From assembly GCA_009760855.2 (NCBI GenBank), contig WPIO01000063.1, positions 1,857,001 to 1,921,000 on the forward strand: a stretch of DNA of 64,000 bases. Reading direction: 5' to 3'. This stretch comes from Cristatella mucedo. Taxonomy: Eukaryota > Bryozoa > Phylactolaemata > Cristatellidae. The notes below the pieces were generated by a model. That model saw nothing but the letters and a program-made list of their open reading frames with translations. It ran no database searches and had not been told where the DNA came from. This document shows positions 12,301 through 27,300 of this stretch, piece by piece. How positions within the stretch are numbered: the first letter of the stretch is position 1; each line of letters opens with the position of its first letter. The translations under genes and the position numbers were made by a program.

Positions 12301-15300
12301 CTCCGACGGCTAGATCCGGTCTAGCTAGTGCTCCAGTCCGGCCTAGTGGTCCCCTATAATGTAATGTATCTCCGTCTGTAACTCCACAAAGTCATAAAGA
12401 CCACGTGGGTATTACGCAGGAGAGTTTTGTATAGCGCACTCACAGCCTAAGCGGCTTTCGGTATGCATTCGGTAGCCAACAGACTTTGTCTCACGCAACA
12501 AAGAGAAAGTGGGAAGCATAGCAGAGTCAGGAGAGCAGTTGAGGTAGTGAGTAGCATAGAAGTAGCAGCTCAGGACCGCTGAAAAGGATGTGCCATAGTC
12601 GGCAGTAGGAGAGAGTAGTTGTCGTAGTTGTTTATTGATGGATCCGGTCTAATTAAGTTAGGTTTTTCGTCCCCTTCACTGTAGAGGTACTTTGACTTAC
12701 TAGTATCCCAAACTAACGAGTTTTCGAGGCACGAGCCACCGTCTCACGGCCGCATTTTTCTTTTTTGGTTGAGATGTAACTGTTACTGTGCTTGATTTTG
12801 CTTCGAAAGTTTTGCAGTATGATTTTAGAACTGTTGACTTTGCTTTGCGCACGGCATGCGGCGGCAGCCCTTAGTTGCTATGGATTTGCGCCAGAAAGTG
12901 TTAACACAGAGGTTGGCAAAATTAGGCCGTTATACCAGATAGGCCCTAGCTAGCACTCCAGTCCAGCCTAAAGTCACCCTAGTTATTTATAGTTTGATCC
13001 GGCCTTATTAATAGTTATAGGAATAATAATACATTTGATATAGCGCCCTGGAGAGAATTCTCTTTCTAGGTACTTAACATGGTGAGCCGTGGTGGCTCAC
13101 TAGGTAAGGCGGTTGCATTGCACGACCTCGAGACCGAGGCGATGGGGTTCGAGTCCTGTGGTGGGCGATTCTTTATCGCCACTGCAAGCGGTGGCGATAG
13201 CCGTAAAGGCTCTTCTGTCTCTATACAAAAGAGGCTGTTAAATCACCTACTATTTTTTATATTTGCTGCAAAAAGCAAGCACGATCGAATGGTTAGTAAT
13301 TGAATTGTCGAGGTTTTGTTCCCCTTCATTACTGCTGGTTGCAGTTAAAACTGTTGCCCATGTTTTTTTTTAGAACTGATGTCAGGCGCTTGTATGAACA
13401 GAATAGTGTGGCCGGGTTGGGGTGATGAATGTCTACCCCTATTATTGCCGTGCGTGTCTGTGGCTCAGTTGTGGCTTTTTGTTATTTAGGACAGCATTTA
13501 GTGGGTCCCTGTGATTCGTCCTTCATGTGCTTATGCGTGCTGACACTGTGGATGATGCCACTAACCACATTTGCATGCTGACCCTGTGCATGTCGCCCCT
13601 AACCTGTTATTCATTTTGTTTGTTTATCAAGCATGATATTACTCACCATTCAATTGCATTTCCCTTTGCAGCAAATGTAAAGCGCCTAGAGAGAGATTGA
13701 GTTCTCCGAGGGTACTTTATCAAGTGCATTATTATTATTATTATTATTTGTTTGTTTGTTCGTCTTGCCATGCCCACTCCGTCACAGCACCGCAGAGTGG
13801 GCATTGTTTCTTCTGGCCTAGTGTGCCTTCTTGATCTGAAATGGCCTAGTAGTCCGAAACCTTTGCCGACCCCTGTGTCATGACCTTGTTGGTCGAGGTG
13901 GTAAGGGGGTGCGAGCAATTTAAGAGGGTGGGCATGTTGCTGAAACTGTTCACTTCTCGTTGGCCTGGCTATGACTCTGAATGTTTGGTACCTACAGTAG
14001 ACATACAGTCAAACCTGCTTGAAGCGCCACTTGCATGTAAACGCCATCTTCTTCTTGTAAGCACCACTTTTGACTAGCCTTAATGTGCAGAGCTTACGTT
14101 TTAGCCTACTCTACGCTATGTCATGTAGCTACCCGTCCCTAAATGGCCGGCCTACCTGTAGTGCTCTTGGACAATATTGACTGCATCATTGTTGTTCGAC
14201 TGGATGTTTGTGCACTGAGTGTTTGGCAGTGAGTAGCAAAAGTGCTTTTTCGGGACTGCTAAATCACCTTGAACACTTAAACTTTCTTCTCTTCATGGTG
14301 TCACTCATAGTTCGTACTCGGGAAACATCCTGTCACGGTGTGCCCTCCCCCCCCCTGCTGTGCACACCCACTGATGACTCTGTGTGCCCACGTGCATTCA
14401 ACACTTTTTGGTGTGCTCACCTCTGTCGCAGTCGCTGCTACATTCTTTTCTCTCACCCCATTTCACTCAAGTTCGACTAGCTGATTTAACAGGCTCTTTT
14501 GTATAGCGACACAAGAGCCTTTAAGGCTATCACCAGCGCTTGCAGCAGCAGCAATAAAGAATCACCCACCGCAGGATTCGAACCCACGACCTCAGGACCG
14601 AGGTCGTGAAAAGCAACTGCCGTACCTAGTGTGCCATCATGACTGAAAGCCCGGTAAATGAAGGTGTAAATGCACTGAGAGAATTATTTTGCAAAGCTAA
14701 GACCAGAATGAGTCGACAACTTGGGACTTTCATCAGTGGATGAGCCAAGATTTTTCTTTAGGCGGGTACAAGACCTGCTAATATATTTTAAAGTAGGTCG
14801 GGCAAGATCTGCAAATTTTTTATGTAGGCGAGGCTAGATCTTCAATTAACGAAACATTTATAGTGCTTGTTTTGATTTGCTGCAAAATCGCAGTGCTTAT
14901 TCGATGCAAGCTCGTCGGTTGCTCATCGAGTGGAACTGTCGTTGATGGAGGTCGGTGGGCGTAGGAATATATATAATTCATTTGTATAGCACTCTAAGAG
15001 AACCGGTCTGACTTTATGCCTTCCAGTGCAATGAGCCTCGGCATACTGTGATGTAACCTGCGGTAGTGCTTGTAATGTAATGTAATGTATCTCCGTCAGT
15101 AACTCTACAAAGTCATAAAGACAATGTGGGTGTTACACAGGAGAGTTTTGTGTAGCGCACTCACAGCCTAAGCGGCTTTCGGTATGCATTCGGTAGCCAA
15201 CAGACTTTGTCTCACGCAACAAAGAGAAAGTGGGAAGCATAGCAGAGTCAGGAGAGCAGTTGAGGTAGTGAGTAGCATAGAAGTAGCAGCTCAGGACTGC

Positions 15301-18300
15301 TGAAAAAAGATATGCTATAGTCGGCAGTAGGAGAGTAGTTGTCGTTGCATAAGAATTGTGGAAGAGAGTTCCACAGTCTAGGACCTGCAGAGCTAAAGCT
15401 TCTGTCGCCAACTGTCTTTAAGCGGAGGAATGGGGAAGCTAATTTATTGTCCACACAGGACCTCAGGGCACGAACAGGCTGAAACTGATGCAGCAGTTCA
15501 GCTAGGTACGAAGGAGCCAAGCCGTGGTGGGCCTTGTGGGTAAGCGTAAGAACTTTGCTCTGTATCCTTTGCTCAACCGGCAACCATCCTAGCTCTTTCA
15601 GCAAAGGAGACACGTGCTCAAACCGCTGGGACTTGAAGACCAGCCTTGCAGCCATATTCATAGTCCTCTGTAGTGGCATAATAGCTTTCTTTGGCAGCCT
15701 AGCCAAAAGGGAATTACAATAATCATTCCCGCTTGAATTCCGTTGCATTAATTTTTACTTCCATTATTTATAGCCCGATCGTAATTACAATAGCATTACA
15801 GTCCCCCGACTTATGAAAATTCGGAGATACGAACTCAGCCACGGGCAAGTAAAAAAACATTCGAAAATCAAAATGTATACAGAAAACTTTCAAAATCCGT
15901 GTGCGATCAGTAGATTTGACAACATCGCAAACAGTAGGGAAGAAACGATGTCTGACAGTTATGCATTATGGGTAGTGATGTGGTCTCTTTTGCTTGTGTG
16001 CCTCCCAATAGTACTCAATGTACAGTATTATATCTGTATGTCCAAAAATACATTTATGTTATGTAAATATAATTGTTCATAACGATTTCTCATTTGTCAT
16101 GTATTTGTAAAAAAAAATTCAATTCTTTTACTTCTCTTATGTCTTCTCCAGAACGTATCACATACCATTCTCGACTTACGAAAATTTGACTTATGACAGG
16201 TTTTCTGGTCTTCATTTATTTTGTAAATTGGGGAAGGCTGACTGTAGTAGTAATAGGACATTTATATAGCTCCCTAATAGAATTAAGTCTTGTCCAAGGT
16301 ACTCTACATGTGTTCGAAAGGAAGCATGTCTTCTGGTTTCAGTTATAAGCATGTCGATTGGTTAGCAATAAACAAGAAAAATGTCATCACACATAAGCAT
16401 ACACAAAGGAAAATGCACACGACGGACAGAGTGAATGCTGTCAGTAGCAGCTGAAATTTTAGCTTCCCGTTAAAAGTCTCACATTATGAGATTTTGTATC
16501 ATCAGTCAGTAATAGTTTGGCAGTTGTAACAATCCTAACAGGCACTGTAAGTGGCTAATTAGTTGTACAGGCAGCAATACAAGCTAGTAGTGAGTTATAG
16601 AAGGGGGTGGGATTTCACACCTTTATGGACTAGCCGGGCAATGGTATCCTTATCTAAGCAAGCCCAAATGTTTGCTATGTTACTTAGTTGAATGAAGGTA
16701 AACTGGATTGTGGTGCCGATGTGATCATCTAGTTTAAGGTCATTTTGGAACCGGCTACTCAGGTTTGCATGCGGATGCTGTAGGACTGATATGCTGGCTG
16801 AGCTCATTTTGATGTTCAGGCTTTCCAATTGTATAGCAATGGTATTTGCAGCTAGTCACTCAGTATAGCAAGCAGTTCACCTTTTTGGCTGTGGTTGCCA
16901 TGTCAGAAACACCAACTGTGGCTCTCGACTTCCTTGCGGTAATCCTCTATGTTGCCTGGTTGCAAGGCTGAATGCAAGCTTTTGCCAAGCCGAGCAGAGT
17001 CGAGAGGGCAGGAGCAGAGGCGTCCCAGTGACACTTGCCACAGCTTTTTTGGTGGCTTGTTTTTGTAGTGTACAAACTGCGCCGCCATCGAGCCTGAGCT
17101 AAACGACTCTAGTGCAGTGGCGGCGAGCTCTAGACGCGCTCTCGGTGAGCGGGCTCTGTCGAGCATGCTCGCCTAAATAAGGCGCCAAGTTACAGATGCT
17201 TTCGGGTGGAGCTTCGTGCATTTCGAGAGTGTGACTCTGCCAGCATGAGCACCTACTTTTCGTAATCTAATCGTTTACCCATACCTCGTACGGACCTCAA
17301 ATCCTTTGGAGACCGTGCCTCTAGTTTGTATGCTCCTAAAGCCTGGAACTCACTTTTGACTGGTGTCACGACATCCACTGACTTCACCAAATTTAAAAAG
17401 AATCTAAAAACGCACCTATTTACCACTCATTTCTTGGCTGTCTAGAGAATTTTTGTTTGGTCCAACACGTTAATCATACCACCCACGTCGGTGGCCATAT
17501 TCTAGATCTTGTGATCACCAAGGATATCCTCCCCACTGACCTTGTGGTGTGCCCACTGACCCTCTCAGATCATTGTTCGGTCTCGTTTACTGTTCCTGCT
17601 CCCTTGTATGTACAGGGTAATGTCGAACTTGTCAAACGACGTAACTTACAAAGCATCGACAGACACATTTTTTAAATCTGTTTGTTTTGCATGTCTTCTT
17701 GATCTGCATTCAGACTCGACCGGCAGCCTCGATACCCTCACTGATGCAATGAACATGACATTCAGGAGTGCTCTTGACAAGCATGCTCCCATTCATTCTA
17801 TCCGTGTACAGAGTCATGAAGATTCCTTTCGATTTCCAAAAAAACTCCTGAAGATGCACTGGGTTAAGCGCAGGCTTGAACGTCGTTTCAAGAAATCGGG
17901 GTCTGATGCAGATCAAGAAGTCAATTTCATAGACTTCCTTTGAGTTTACACCCGAAAGCTTAAAAAAGCCAGGGATTCTTATTTCACTCGAAAGTCGAAT
18001 TCCTGCCATTCCTAAACAGATTTATAAGACAGTAAACCATTTATTCCTGGCCAATGCTGAGAGGTCTGACTCCCCAGATATTAAGGGCTCAGCCGAAAAG
18101 TGTTAAGCCTTTTTACTGAAAAAATTGTGCACATTCGTGCCTTCATAAAGCCCCCTCCGACTAAAGCAATTGCGGAATCACAACCTGTGACCTTCCTCAA
18201 AAGGTTTTCCGAGGTTTCTGCATGGGATGTGGCTACCTTAATAAGGTCTAGCAAAAAGAGCTCGTCTCCTGAAGACCCTATACGATCATCTCTGTGGTCT

Positions 18301-21300
18301 TCACTGGCAGACCAACTTATCTCTGCCATAACCGAAATTTTTAATGCTTCTTTGGAAAAGGGGTCGTCCCCAAGTCCTTCAAATCGGCAATCGTTAGACC
18401 CATACTTGAAAAGCCTGGATTAGATACAGAGGTCCTTGCAAGTTATCGCCCAGTTTCCCTTCTTCCTTTCTTGTCAAAGATTCTTGAAAAAATGGTTGCT
18501 AAGCAGCTGGTTGAACGTATAGAAAAGGATGAAATGTCAGAAACATTTCAATCAGGATTTCAAGAGGCAGCACTCCACTGAAACTGCTCTCCTCCGTGTT
18601 AACAATGACATTCTATGTGGCAGCGATGATGGGAATGTCACTGCCCTAGCTCTGCTAGATCTGTCAGCTGCCTTCGACACCATTGATCACGATGTTCTAC
18701 TTGAACGATTGAGAAGAACGATCGGTCTGGCAGACGAGGCACTGGCGTGTTTCAAATCATACTTGTCTGATCGTGTTCAATCCGTGTCGTGTGGGGGTCA
18801 GGTCTCACACACGAGACTGGTCACCTGTGGAGTCCCTCAAGGGTCTGCAGTCGGTCTGGTCCCTTGCTGGTCTCCATTAATACTCAACCTCTGGGAAAAG
18901 TGATTAAGGCCCATGGAATAGGATATCACTTTTATGCTGACGATACTCAGCTGTATTTGTCATTCAAACCATCGTAATCTGCTGCAGCAACTGATAAACT
19001 GAATGCTTGCCTTGCCGACATTCGATCCTGGATGTCGGAAAACTTATTGAAACTAAATGACGATAAAACCGAACTGCTGCTCATAGGACACCCTAAGCAT
19101 GTGGCTGGATTAAAAGGCTTTGCTGTTCTAATAGGTGATACTGTTGTGCGACCATCACCACGTGCTCGAAATTTAGGTGTCGTTTTCGACAGCTGCCTCA
19201 ATTTTAAAAGCTTCATTCAGAAGACTGCTTCTACAGCTAGCCATCACGTCTGATCCCTATCCAAGATTAGGAGCTGTCTTCCAGTGGCTTGCAAAAAAAT
19301 TTCACTAGCTTCTTAGTTCTGTCTCGGCTTGATTATTGTAATTCCCTTTTGGCTGGGCTACCAAAGAAAGCAACTAGGCCACTGCAGCTGACTATGAATA
19401 TGGCTGCAAGGCTAGTCTTCAAGTCACAAGAGGTTTGAGCATGTGTCTCCTTTGCTAAAAAAGCTAGGATGGATGTCGGTTGAGCGACGGATACACAGCA
19501 AAGTTCTTACGCTTACCCACAAGGCCCACCACGGCTTGGCTCCTTCGTACTTAGCTGAACTGCTGCATCAGTTTCAGCCTCCCCGAGCCCTCAGGTCATG
19601 TGTGGACAATAAATTAGCTGTTCCATTCCTCCGCCTTAAGACCGTTGGTGACAGAAGCTTTAGCTCTGCAGGTATATATAAATGTATATATACCTGCATA
19701 TACTGTGGAACTCGCTTCCACAATTCTTACGCAACGACAACTGCTCTCCTGCCTATGGCGCATCCTTGTCAGCGGTCCTGAGCTGCTACTTCCATGCTAC
19801 TCACTACCTCAACTGCTCTCCTGACTCTGCTATGCTTCCCACTTTCTCTTTGTTGCGTGTGACCAAGTCTGTTGGCTACCGAATGCGTACCGAAAGCCGC
19901 TTAGGCTGTGAGTGCACTACATAAAACTCTCCTTCGTAACACCTACATAGTCTTTATGGCTTTGATGAGCTACAGACAAAGGTACATTACATTTCACTAC
20001 TTAACACAGCATTTAGTGGGTCCATGGGATTCGTCCTTTGTGTGCTTATGCATGCTGACACTGGGTATGCTGCCACTAACAACACTTGCATGCTGACCAT
20101 GTGCATGTCACCTCTAACCATGTTTATGCATGTTGTCATTGAGCATGCTACCGCTAACCATTCGATCGTGCTTCCTTTGCTGCAAAAGTAAAAGTCTCTA
20201 GAATGAGATTGAGTTCTCTGATGGAGCTATTCAAATGTTATTCTCAGATCTACTCCCCCACCAGGCCAAGCATCTTACCACCTGCTTTTCGGAATCCAAC
20301 TGTTTACCAATATCTCGTACAAACCTCAAATCCTTTGGAGACCATGCATTTAGTTCGTATGCTCCCAAAGCCTGGAACTCCCTCCCGACTTGTGTCAGAA
20401 CATCCCCTGGCTTGACCACATTTATAAAGAACTTTAAACACGCCTATTTAGGACAGCATTTAGTGGGTCCCCGTGATTCGTCCTTGATGTGCTTATGCGT
20501 GCTGACACTGTGCATGCTGCCACTAACCACATTTGCATGCTGACCTGTGCATGTCACCCCTAACCATGTTATTCATGTTGTTTATCAAGTATGATATTAC
20601 TCACCATTCAATCGCACTTCCCTTTGCAGCAAATGTGAAGCGCCTAGAAAGAGATTGAGTTATCTGAGGCCGCTTTATCAAGTGCATTATTATTATTATT
20701 ATTATTATTATCAGTGAGAAGCTCGACTGCCCCTGGAGATGCACAGCCTAGGCGAAATATAAAAGGCTGGTGTGGCATGCTGCTGGCAGCCACCAGTAAG
20801 GGCAATCTTAGGTCTTACCCCACGGCTAAGGTGTTCGCTCTTCACTGCCTAAGTCTTGCATTCGGGTCCTGCACTGGACCATCCTTTTATTGCCTACTGC
20901 AAGAGGTGGGGATAGCCGTGAAGGCTCTTCAGTTACTGCATAAATGAGGCTGCTAAATCAGCTAGCGTCTTTGTTATCTTTTGACGACGGGTCCACCTGC
21001 TAGCTCCTGCACGACCGTGTTTCGATGTGGGAATGGGCCGTTACTGTAGAGTGCCTAGAAAGAGATTCAAGTTCTCCAAGGGTGCTACACAAATATAAAA
21101 TTATTATTATCCCCATCAATGCACGTTTGCAGTGCAAACTCTGCAGGCTGCCCAGTATGGTCTGCTCTGTTCCATTATGAAGTGGCATTCCGTGTCTGCT
21201 AACTCGAGTAGAGAGGAGTAGAGTACTAGTCATGCCATGGGCTTGTTGCAGCACAGCAGCAGCAGCAGTCGGAGTAGAGAACCGCTTGCACGGCTGCGCT

Positions 21301-24300
21301 AGCTTTTGTACGACCCCACTTGCATGTTTACAGAATGCCGCAGCTGGTGGTCCGGCAGACCAGTGCTGAGATCATGGCCGACATGTTCGTCTCGCGCTAT
21401 GCCGACGAGTTCGACGAACTTTCTCTCATCGGCAAAGGTGGTTTTGGCCGCGTCTACAAGGTGAATAGTTCTCTCACGAGCTTGTTGCCTGCAAGGATTG
21501 CAGCGACGAGGCTCAGAGTCGAGCTGCTGTCGCTTGGCATAGCCTTGGAGTCGCGGCGGAGTCCTTGTAATGCTTGCCTGAAGCTGCCAAAAAATGCTGG
21601 CCGTCGTCGTTATCGTAAGCTCGCTTCGTTGCAGTTCTTGCCACGCTGGCTCTGGGTGCCCTTGCTTTGCCATTACAAGAGCATGCGATTCCACCCGGGG
21701 GCTTATCCTTACTGCTCACGCTTCTGGCACACGTGACGTCACTCGGACCAGCCTTGTTATGTTGTAATCGGCATGCTGATCTGCCGTGTGCCAACAACGG
21801 TTAGCCGGTTAGCCATCATAGTTAGCATAGCGCCGGAAATGAAACTATTATAACCTTGTGAAGCACAAGGATGTTGTGTTTACTTCTATGGAATGATCCA
21901 GCATGTACCATCCCCTGCCTTGCTGACGTAATATGTCATCATCTTGATCACTCTCTACTGGGCTGACAGCTAATAGCTGATAGGTCGATGGGGTTATGAA
22001 CGATTTGAATTTAGGTTTCATCTGCTGCTACATCTCGTGTCTAGGTTCGGGTCAGTGCTCATCACCAGCTGCAGCTTTGTTTTTTAATTTCTGGATCCGA
22101 GCTTCTACTGACACATGTATAGAAGCATTAGGTATGCATATCGCATGATCAAAGAGGCCTGTGAAGTCTTGCTGTTGCTGCAGTGACGTAGTCAGCTATG
22201 ATGGGGAATACAAGTTCTAGGGTACAAATGCTCTTGCACAGCAACACTTGCGGCTTAGTTCTGCCTGTTCATCAGCGATGGTGGCTGCTGCGATGCTTTG
22301 TTTTGTTTTGTATTTTATTTGCCCTTCAAAACCGTTAGAGCCAAAGCCAGATGTGTGCTTTTGACTGTGTCGTCTTGCCATGCTTTCGTAGGTGCGGCAC
22401 AAGCTCGACGGGAATCATTACGCAGTCAAGCACGTCCGCCTTATGCGCGGCCCCAGCGCACTCTGGCTGAAGGTGCTTCGTGAGGTCAAGGTCCTTGCAT
22501 CGCTACGGCATTCGCACGTCGTCGGGTACCACGGTGCCTGGCTCGAGCGAAGGCTGTCGTCCGACTCAAGCATTTTTAACGCACTCGGCGAGCCCGGCAG
22601 TTTGGACCTGGACCTGTCGGACGACGACGAAGAGAACGACGGATTTGGCGACAACACCGGCTCTAGCTGGTCTGACGACGGAAGCCGCCGTGCCGATGCT
22701 TCCTGGGTAACACACTGCGCAGCTCATTGGAGCTTCGTAAGCGGCTACGGCATCCGCTAACAAAGCCGTGCCTAGAGCTGTACCTTCCTGTGCACATAAT
22801 AGTAATAATAATAAGATATTTATATAGCACCCCCAGAGAACTTGTTTGGCATTTACGTATGTTGTAAAGGAAGCAACCAACGAGGTAGCTGCCCGTCTTA
22901 CAACCTCTACCCGAGCTTCACTGGAGTCATATTAACCATCGAATCGATTTAAAGAATATCTCTGGTTTGCATATCGCTTCACTTGCCTCTACCAACCCAC
23001 CTATCCGACTCCCTTCTTCGTTCAGTGTGCTCTTTTCACCACACGCTCCCTGGCTTCAGTCGCCTCGCAGTTACTCGTACGAAATGAAACTTTATCGACG
23101 ATGGGGCCTTCAGTTCTTATGCACCGAAAGTCTGTAAGTCTTGTTCTGTTTTTTTGTCATCTGCAAGGGTTTTTTTAAATCATTAAAGTCTCAGCTAAAG
23201 ATGCATCTATTCTCCTTGGCTTTCCCTGCACCCCAGTGAACTTGTCTTGTCTTTGCTATTGTATGCTTTAACTGCTTACCGGTGCATGATTCAATGGAAG
23301 ATACTAACCAGAAGTCCTACAAACCGGCAGCCATTCGAGTCTTCTTGTGTGCTTTCGCATGCTGGCATAAGGTAGATATTATTATGCCATTTACCCTTGG
23401 TTATTGATTGTCTTGCAGTGAATTTTAAGGCACCTGGATAAAAAGTTTAGTTTTCTTACGATGCTATGCAAGTGACATATTATTATTATTACTTGCTCTC
23501 TACTCTTGTCGTAGTTACCGTGCCAAAATTTCCAGAATGACCACAATCTGTTTTTGTCTTCCGATCTTCACGGCGATCTTAACGTTTTGCGATCTTCCCG
23601 CGATGTTATATTTTTAAGGAAACCCTTGCAGCTTTGATTTTATAATTTGATTTAACAGCATTTTGTATTGTGTTGCTCTTTCAGCTGGCACCCCGACAGA
23701 ATAGCCCAGGCAAAATAGCCCCAGTGTGATGGATATCGACAAAATAGTCCCGACAAAAACTTCCAGGGTAATTTAAAAATGATTTTGAGAATCTGTAATA
23801 TTTCCATTAACTATAACAGAGAACATATTCCATTGCGATAAGGAAAATCAATTCTTAAAATGTTTTATCAAACATGTTGAAAAGTGAAAATGTTTCAAGA
23901 CTTTTATTCAATAACAAATACAGTCAGCCCTCGACTTTAAACTCGAACTCGGCCGCGATCGCAAACATAAAACTGAAAATCAAAATTTATTTAAGAAATC
24001 TTCCAAAATCTGAGCGAGTTTAGTAGATTTGACAACGCAAAAACGGAAGAAACTATGTCTGACAGCATCAGAACGTATCACAGTATTCTAAACCATTCTC
24101 AGCTTACGAAAATTCGACTTACGACAGGTTTTCCCATCCCTATCTATTTCGTAAGTCGGGACTGTATGACTGGATGTCAGGATTAGTTTATTAATGGACT
24201 AATCAATATATTCCACATTTCTTTATCTAGTTTTTGTTTCCGTTTGCTGCCAAATTATTTTCATCTTTTTATGGCACTTGGCCTTTCAACAGACCATCGA

Positions 24301-27300
24301 TGACCATCAAGCATCTGTAGTCAAACTCATCGGACAATTTTGAAAGGAGCAGGACAGAATAGCGATCGATATCACACTTTTACAAGTGGAAAACCGACAG
24401 CCAGAAGCATCGAAGGCGAATTACATGCAACGGCGTCTTCAAACTCGTGTTCCAATATCGATGACATTAAGTTTCTGCATTACTATCATAGAATCGCACA
24501 CAATCCGACAATCTAAATTGTGATTCAAATTATGTTAAAATATATATTGATCTTAAATTACATTTTAAATTTTTGACTCGAATCTTAATAACGTTTTACT
24601 CTAGAAAAAGTTATTTATCAATTCAAATTATATTTAATATGTATTAGTTATTTATTTATTACGTATTCATCATCCCTATGTATTAGTTATTTTTGTATTA
24701 TAGATACTCCAAAGTATCTACTTTATTGAACTGTTTTGATAGGGCTCTTTTGTCACAGGCTGTTTTGTATGCAGGTTATTTTGTCAGGGCTGATTTTGGT
24801 TAGGCAGGTTTTGCTTTACATATCCACATTGAAGAAAATAAAGCTCCGTAATGTTTGATGACAAATAAATAGCAAAACCTGCCTGACCGAAATCAGAAAT
24901 AATTGTGGGGCTGAGGTAAACAAGCAGTACTGAACTCATATTTCAAATTTCACTCTGATAAGCAAATTAATGGCCGAGTTATGGAGTTTACAAGGTGCAA
25001 AGCTACACTGAGGATGAAGCACTTTAAAAGTCACAAGCATGTAACTCAACAAGCTTCGTGCGGGTATCTCGATCTACCAAGTTTCAACAAGTTGGGATGC
25101 AACATGCGAATGATGCTGAGATTGGTAATAATAGTAATAATAATAATGCCTTGATAAAGCGCCCTCTGAGAACTCAATCTCTTTCTAGGCGCTTTACATT
25201 TGCTGCAAAGGGAAACGCGATTGAATGGAGATTAATATCATAACTTTTTTATTTGTAGATATTTTGCTTTCGATTTACATCTGGGTTAGTCGTGGTTTGC
25301 ATAATCTCTTTTACGTTGAAGTCGTCAGAACTTCCGATCCCATTTCTAACATATTTGCCATTTGAAAAAGGTACCCTAATGTAATGTGGTTGGACAAATT
25401 TTATAAATATTTTCTTGACATTTTCCCTCAAAGGTAAAGCGTTACTTTAAAATGGTTGCACTGTTTTACAGTAAGGCAGTGTAGTGATTCTTGGAGTCGC
25501 ATAGTTTTGCAAATTTCAGGGAACGACAATTAGCGATCCTGCCGAATTGAGTGTTTTTTGCCGCCATGACCAGTAAGCTATGGTAGGAGACGTCCTGCTT
25601 ATCTTTAATCTTGATTTGTGCCGTAGCGTAAAATGGCAAGTTTTAATATGGTCGTGGAGCAACGTCATCCTGCAGTTATGTTCCACCGTACTTTTACCTG
25701 TGGTGAAAATGTTTTTGCGAACTGGTGTGTTGCTGATGGACTAGGTGTTCAATGAAGTTCTGTCCCTCACGGTAGCGAAGTTTGTCTTTCGTAAACGTAT
25801 GCTGAACTTGAACAAGCTGTGAAGTACTACTGCGGAGTATTACCTACTTATCTCTGACCCGTGCTGGCTTCCCTTCAACCAGTGAATCGTTCCAAGATTT
25901 GTCACTTGAGTCAGAGGACCATGTCAGTCTTCATGACCTTGCAACAGCCTAGCTATGTAAACTACTCACTTCTGCGTCTCTACCTCGCGCTGCCTTGCAC
26001 CTAGAGCTACTCTGAACTCTAGCCGTTTTGCCCTTACCAACCTCAAATCTTGTGAAGACTCGTCAAAGCCACTCCATGCTGACAGACGGCATGATATCGC
26101 CTTACTTTCGGCGCTTGATGCTAAACTTTTCTCACCATAGGCCTTGTCTGCGCGAGCCTTTTTTGACGTTCTTATGCTCGCTCCAGTTTTGCTTATTATC
26201 ACTTATTAGTTTATCTGTTTCTTGTTCAGGCTTCTTGTGAAGTGCCTGAGAAGAGATCTGGGTCCCTTGTGGAGATATAAGTTATTATTATTTTTAATTC
26301 CTGGTGACATCAGCTGCAAGAAAGGTGATGCCTGTATACTTTGGTTTGCTTTGCTGAGTAACTGTGTTTGTGAAACCCACCAAAATGGGTTTGCCTCACT
26401 CGATCTGTGTACCGAGGGTTAGGCTGGACTACTCTTGCCTCAAGGAAGGCTTGCTCTACTTTCTTCCTCTTAGCTTCGCTTCCGTGCAGTCTGTAGCCTG
26501 CAAATGCAGCCCCTTTGCTGGTTACTCTTTGACTTGCATCACACATCTGTCATACCCAGGCTTGAAGAGGTTAGATTGTGACCGGAGGAGCTCGTCGGCT
26601 CGGTGCCCTGCTTTTATTTTAGCTTACTTTTTTGTAGAACTCGACAACTGCCATGCTATTCATTCAAATGGAACTGTGCTATTCCACTTTGTGGGACTGG
26701 GTGCAACTTAGAAACAACTGCATTTCTGCTGGGGCTACTTGTGGTGGACACACCGGAGACGGTACCACAGCGCTTGATGGTGCTACCAGTGATCATGATG
26801 CAGGTACGGTGGTGGTCACATTTCACCCCGGTCATTGCCAGCAAACTGCTGCCCATGGCAGGCATTGCAACTCGCCAGCTGTATTTGCTGTATTTGCTCA
26901 TTAGTTCAGCCACTTGTTCTGCCAAATCTTGCTCCTACTTGTGGGGAGCCGTCGATGGGAAGCCATTGCAAGTCGATGAAGAGTGGTGTAATATGTTAGT
27001 TGCAACGTGTGCGACAGACAAGCCAAGCTGTAGAGTTTTGCACCAACTGTAAGTGTCTCATTGCACAGGCAGGATGACCAGAAAGTAGTGGCTTCTTACC
27101 GGACTGTCTAGGTGCGATCGTTGCACATGCATCCAAGCAGCTGGGCTTCGGTATCCTAAGGTTTAAGCAGGCCCGAAATATTGTCATGCTGCAGAGCTGA
27201 AAGTAGGCATGCTTAAAACCTAGATCTGCAAGTGTCATCTACTGAAAGGTCTTTTGGAACAGGACACCCAGAATCAGTGCCGAGGTTACAAGAGATCCTG

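Noticed and set aside
13081-13165. Possible functional tRNA gene
   Set aside because: A and B boxes are present, but the cloverleaf stems are not intact and the same head recurs in several dispersed copies followed by a SINE body.
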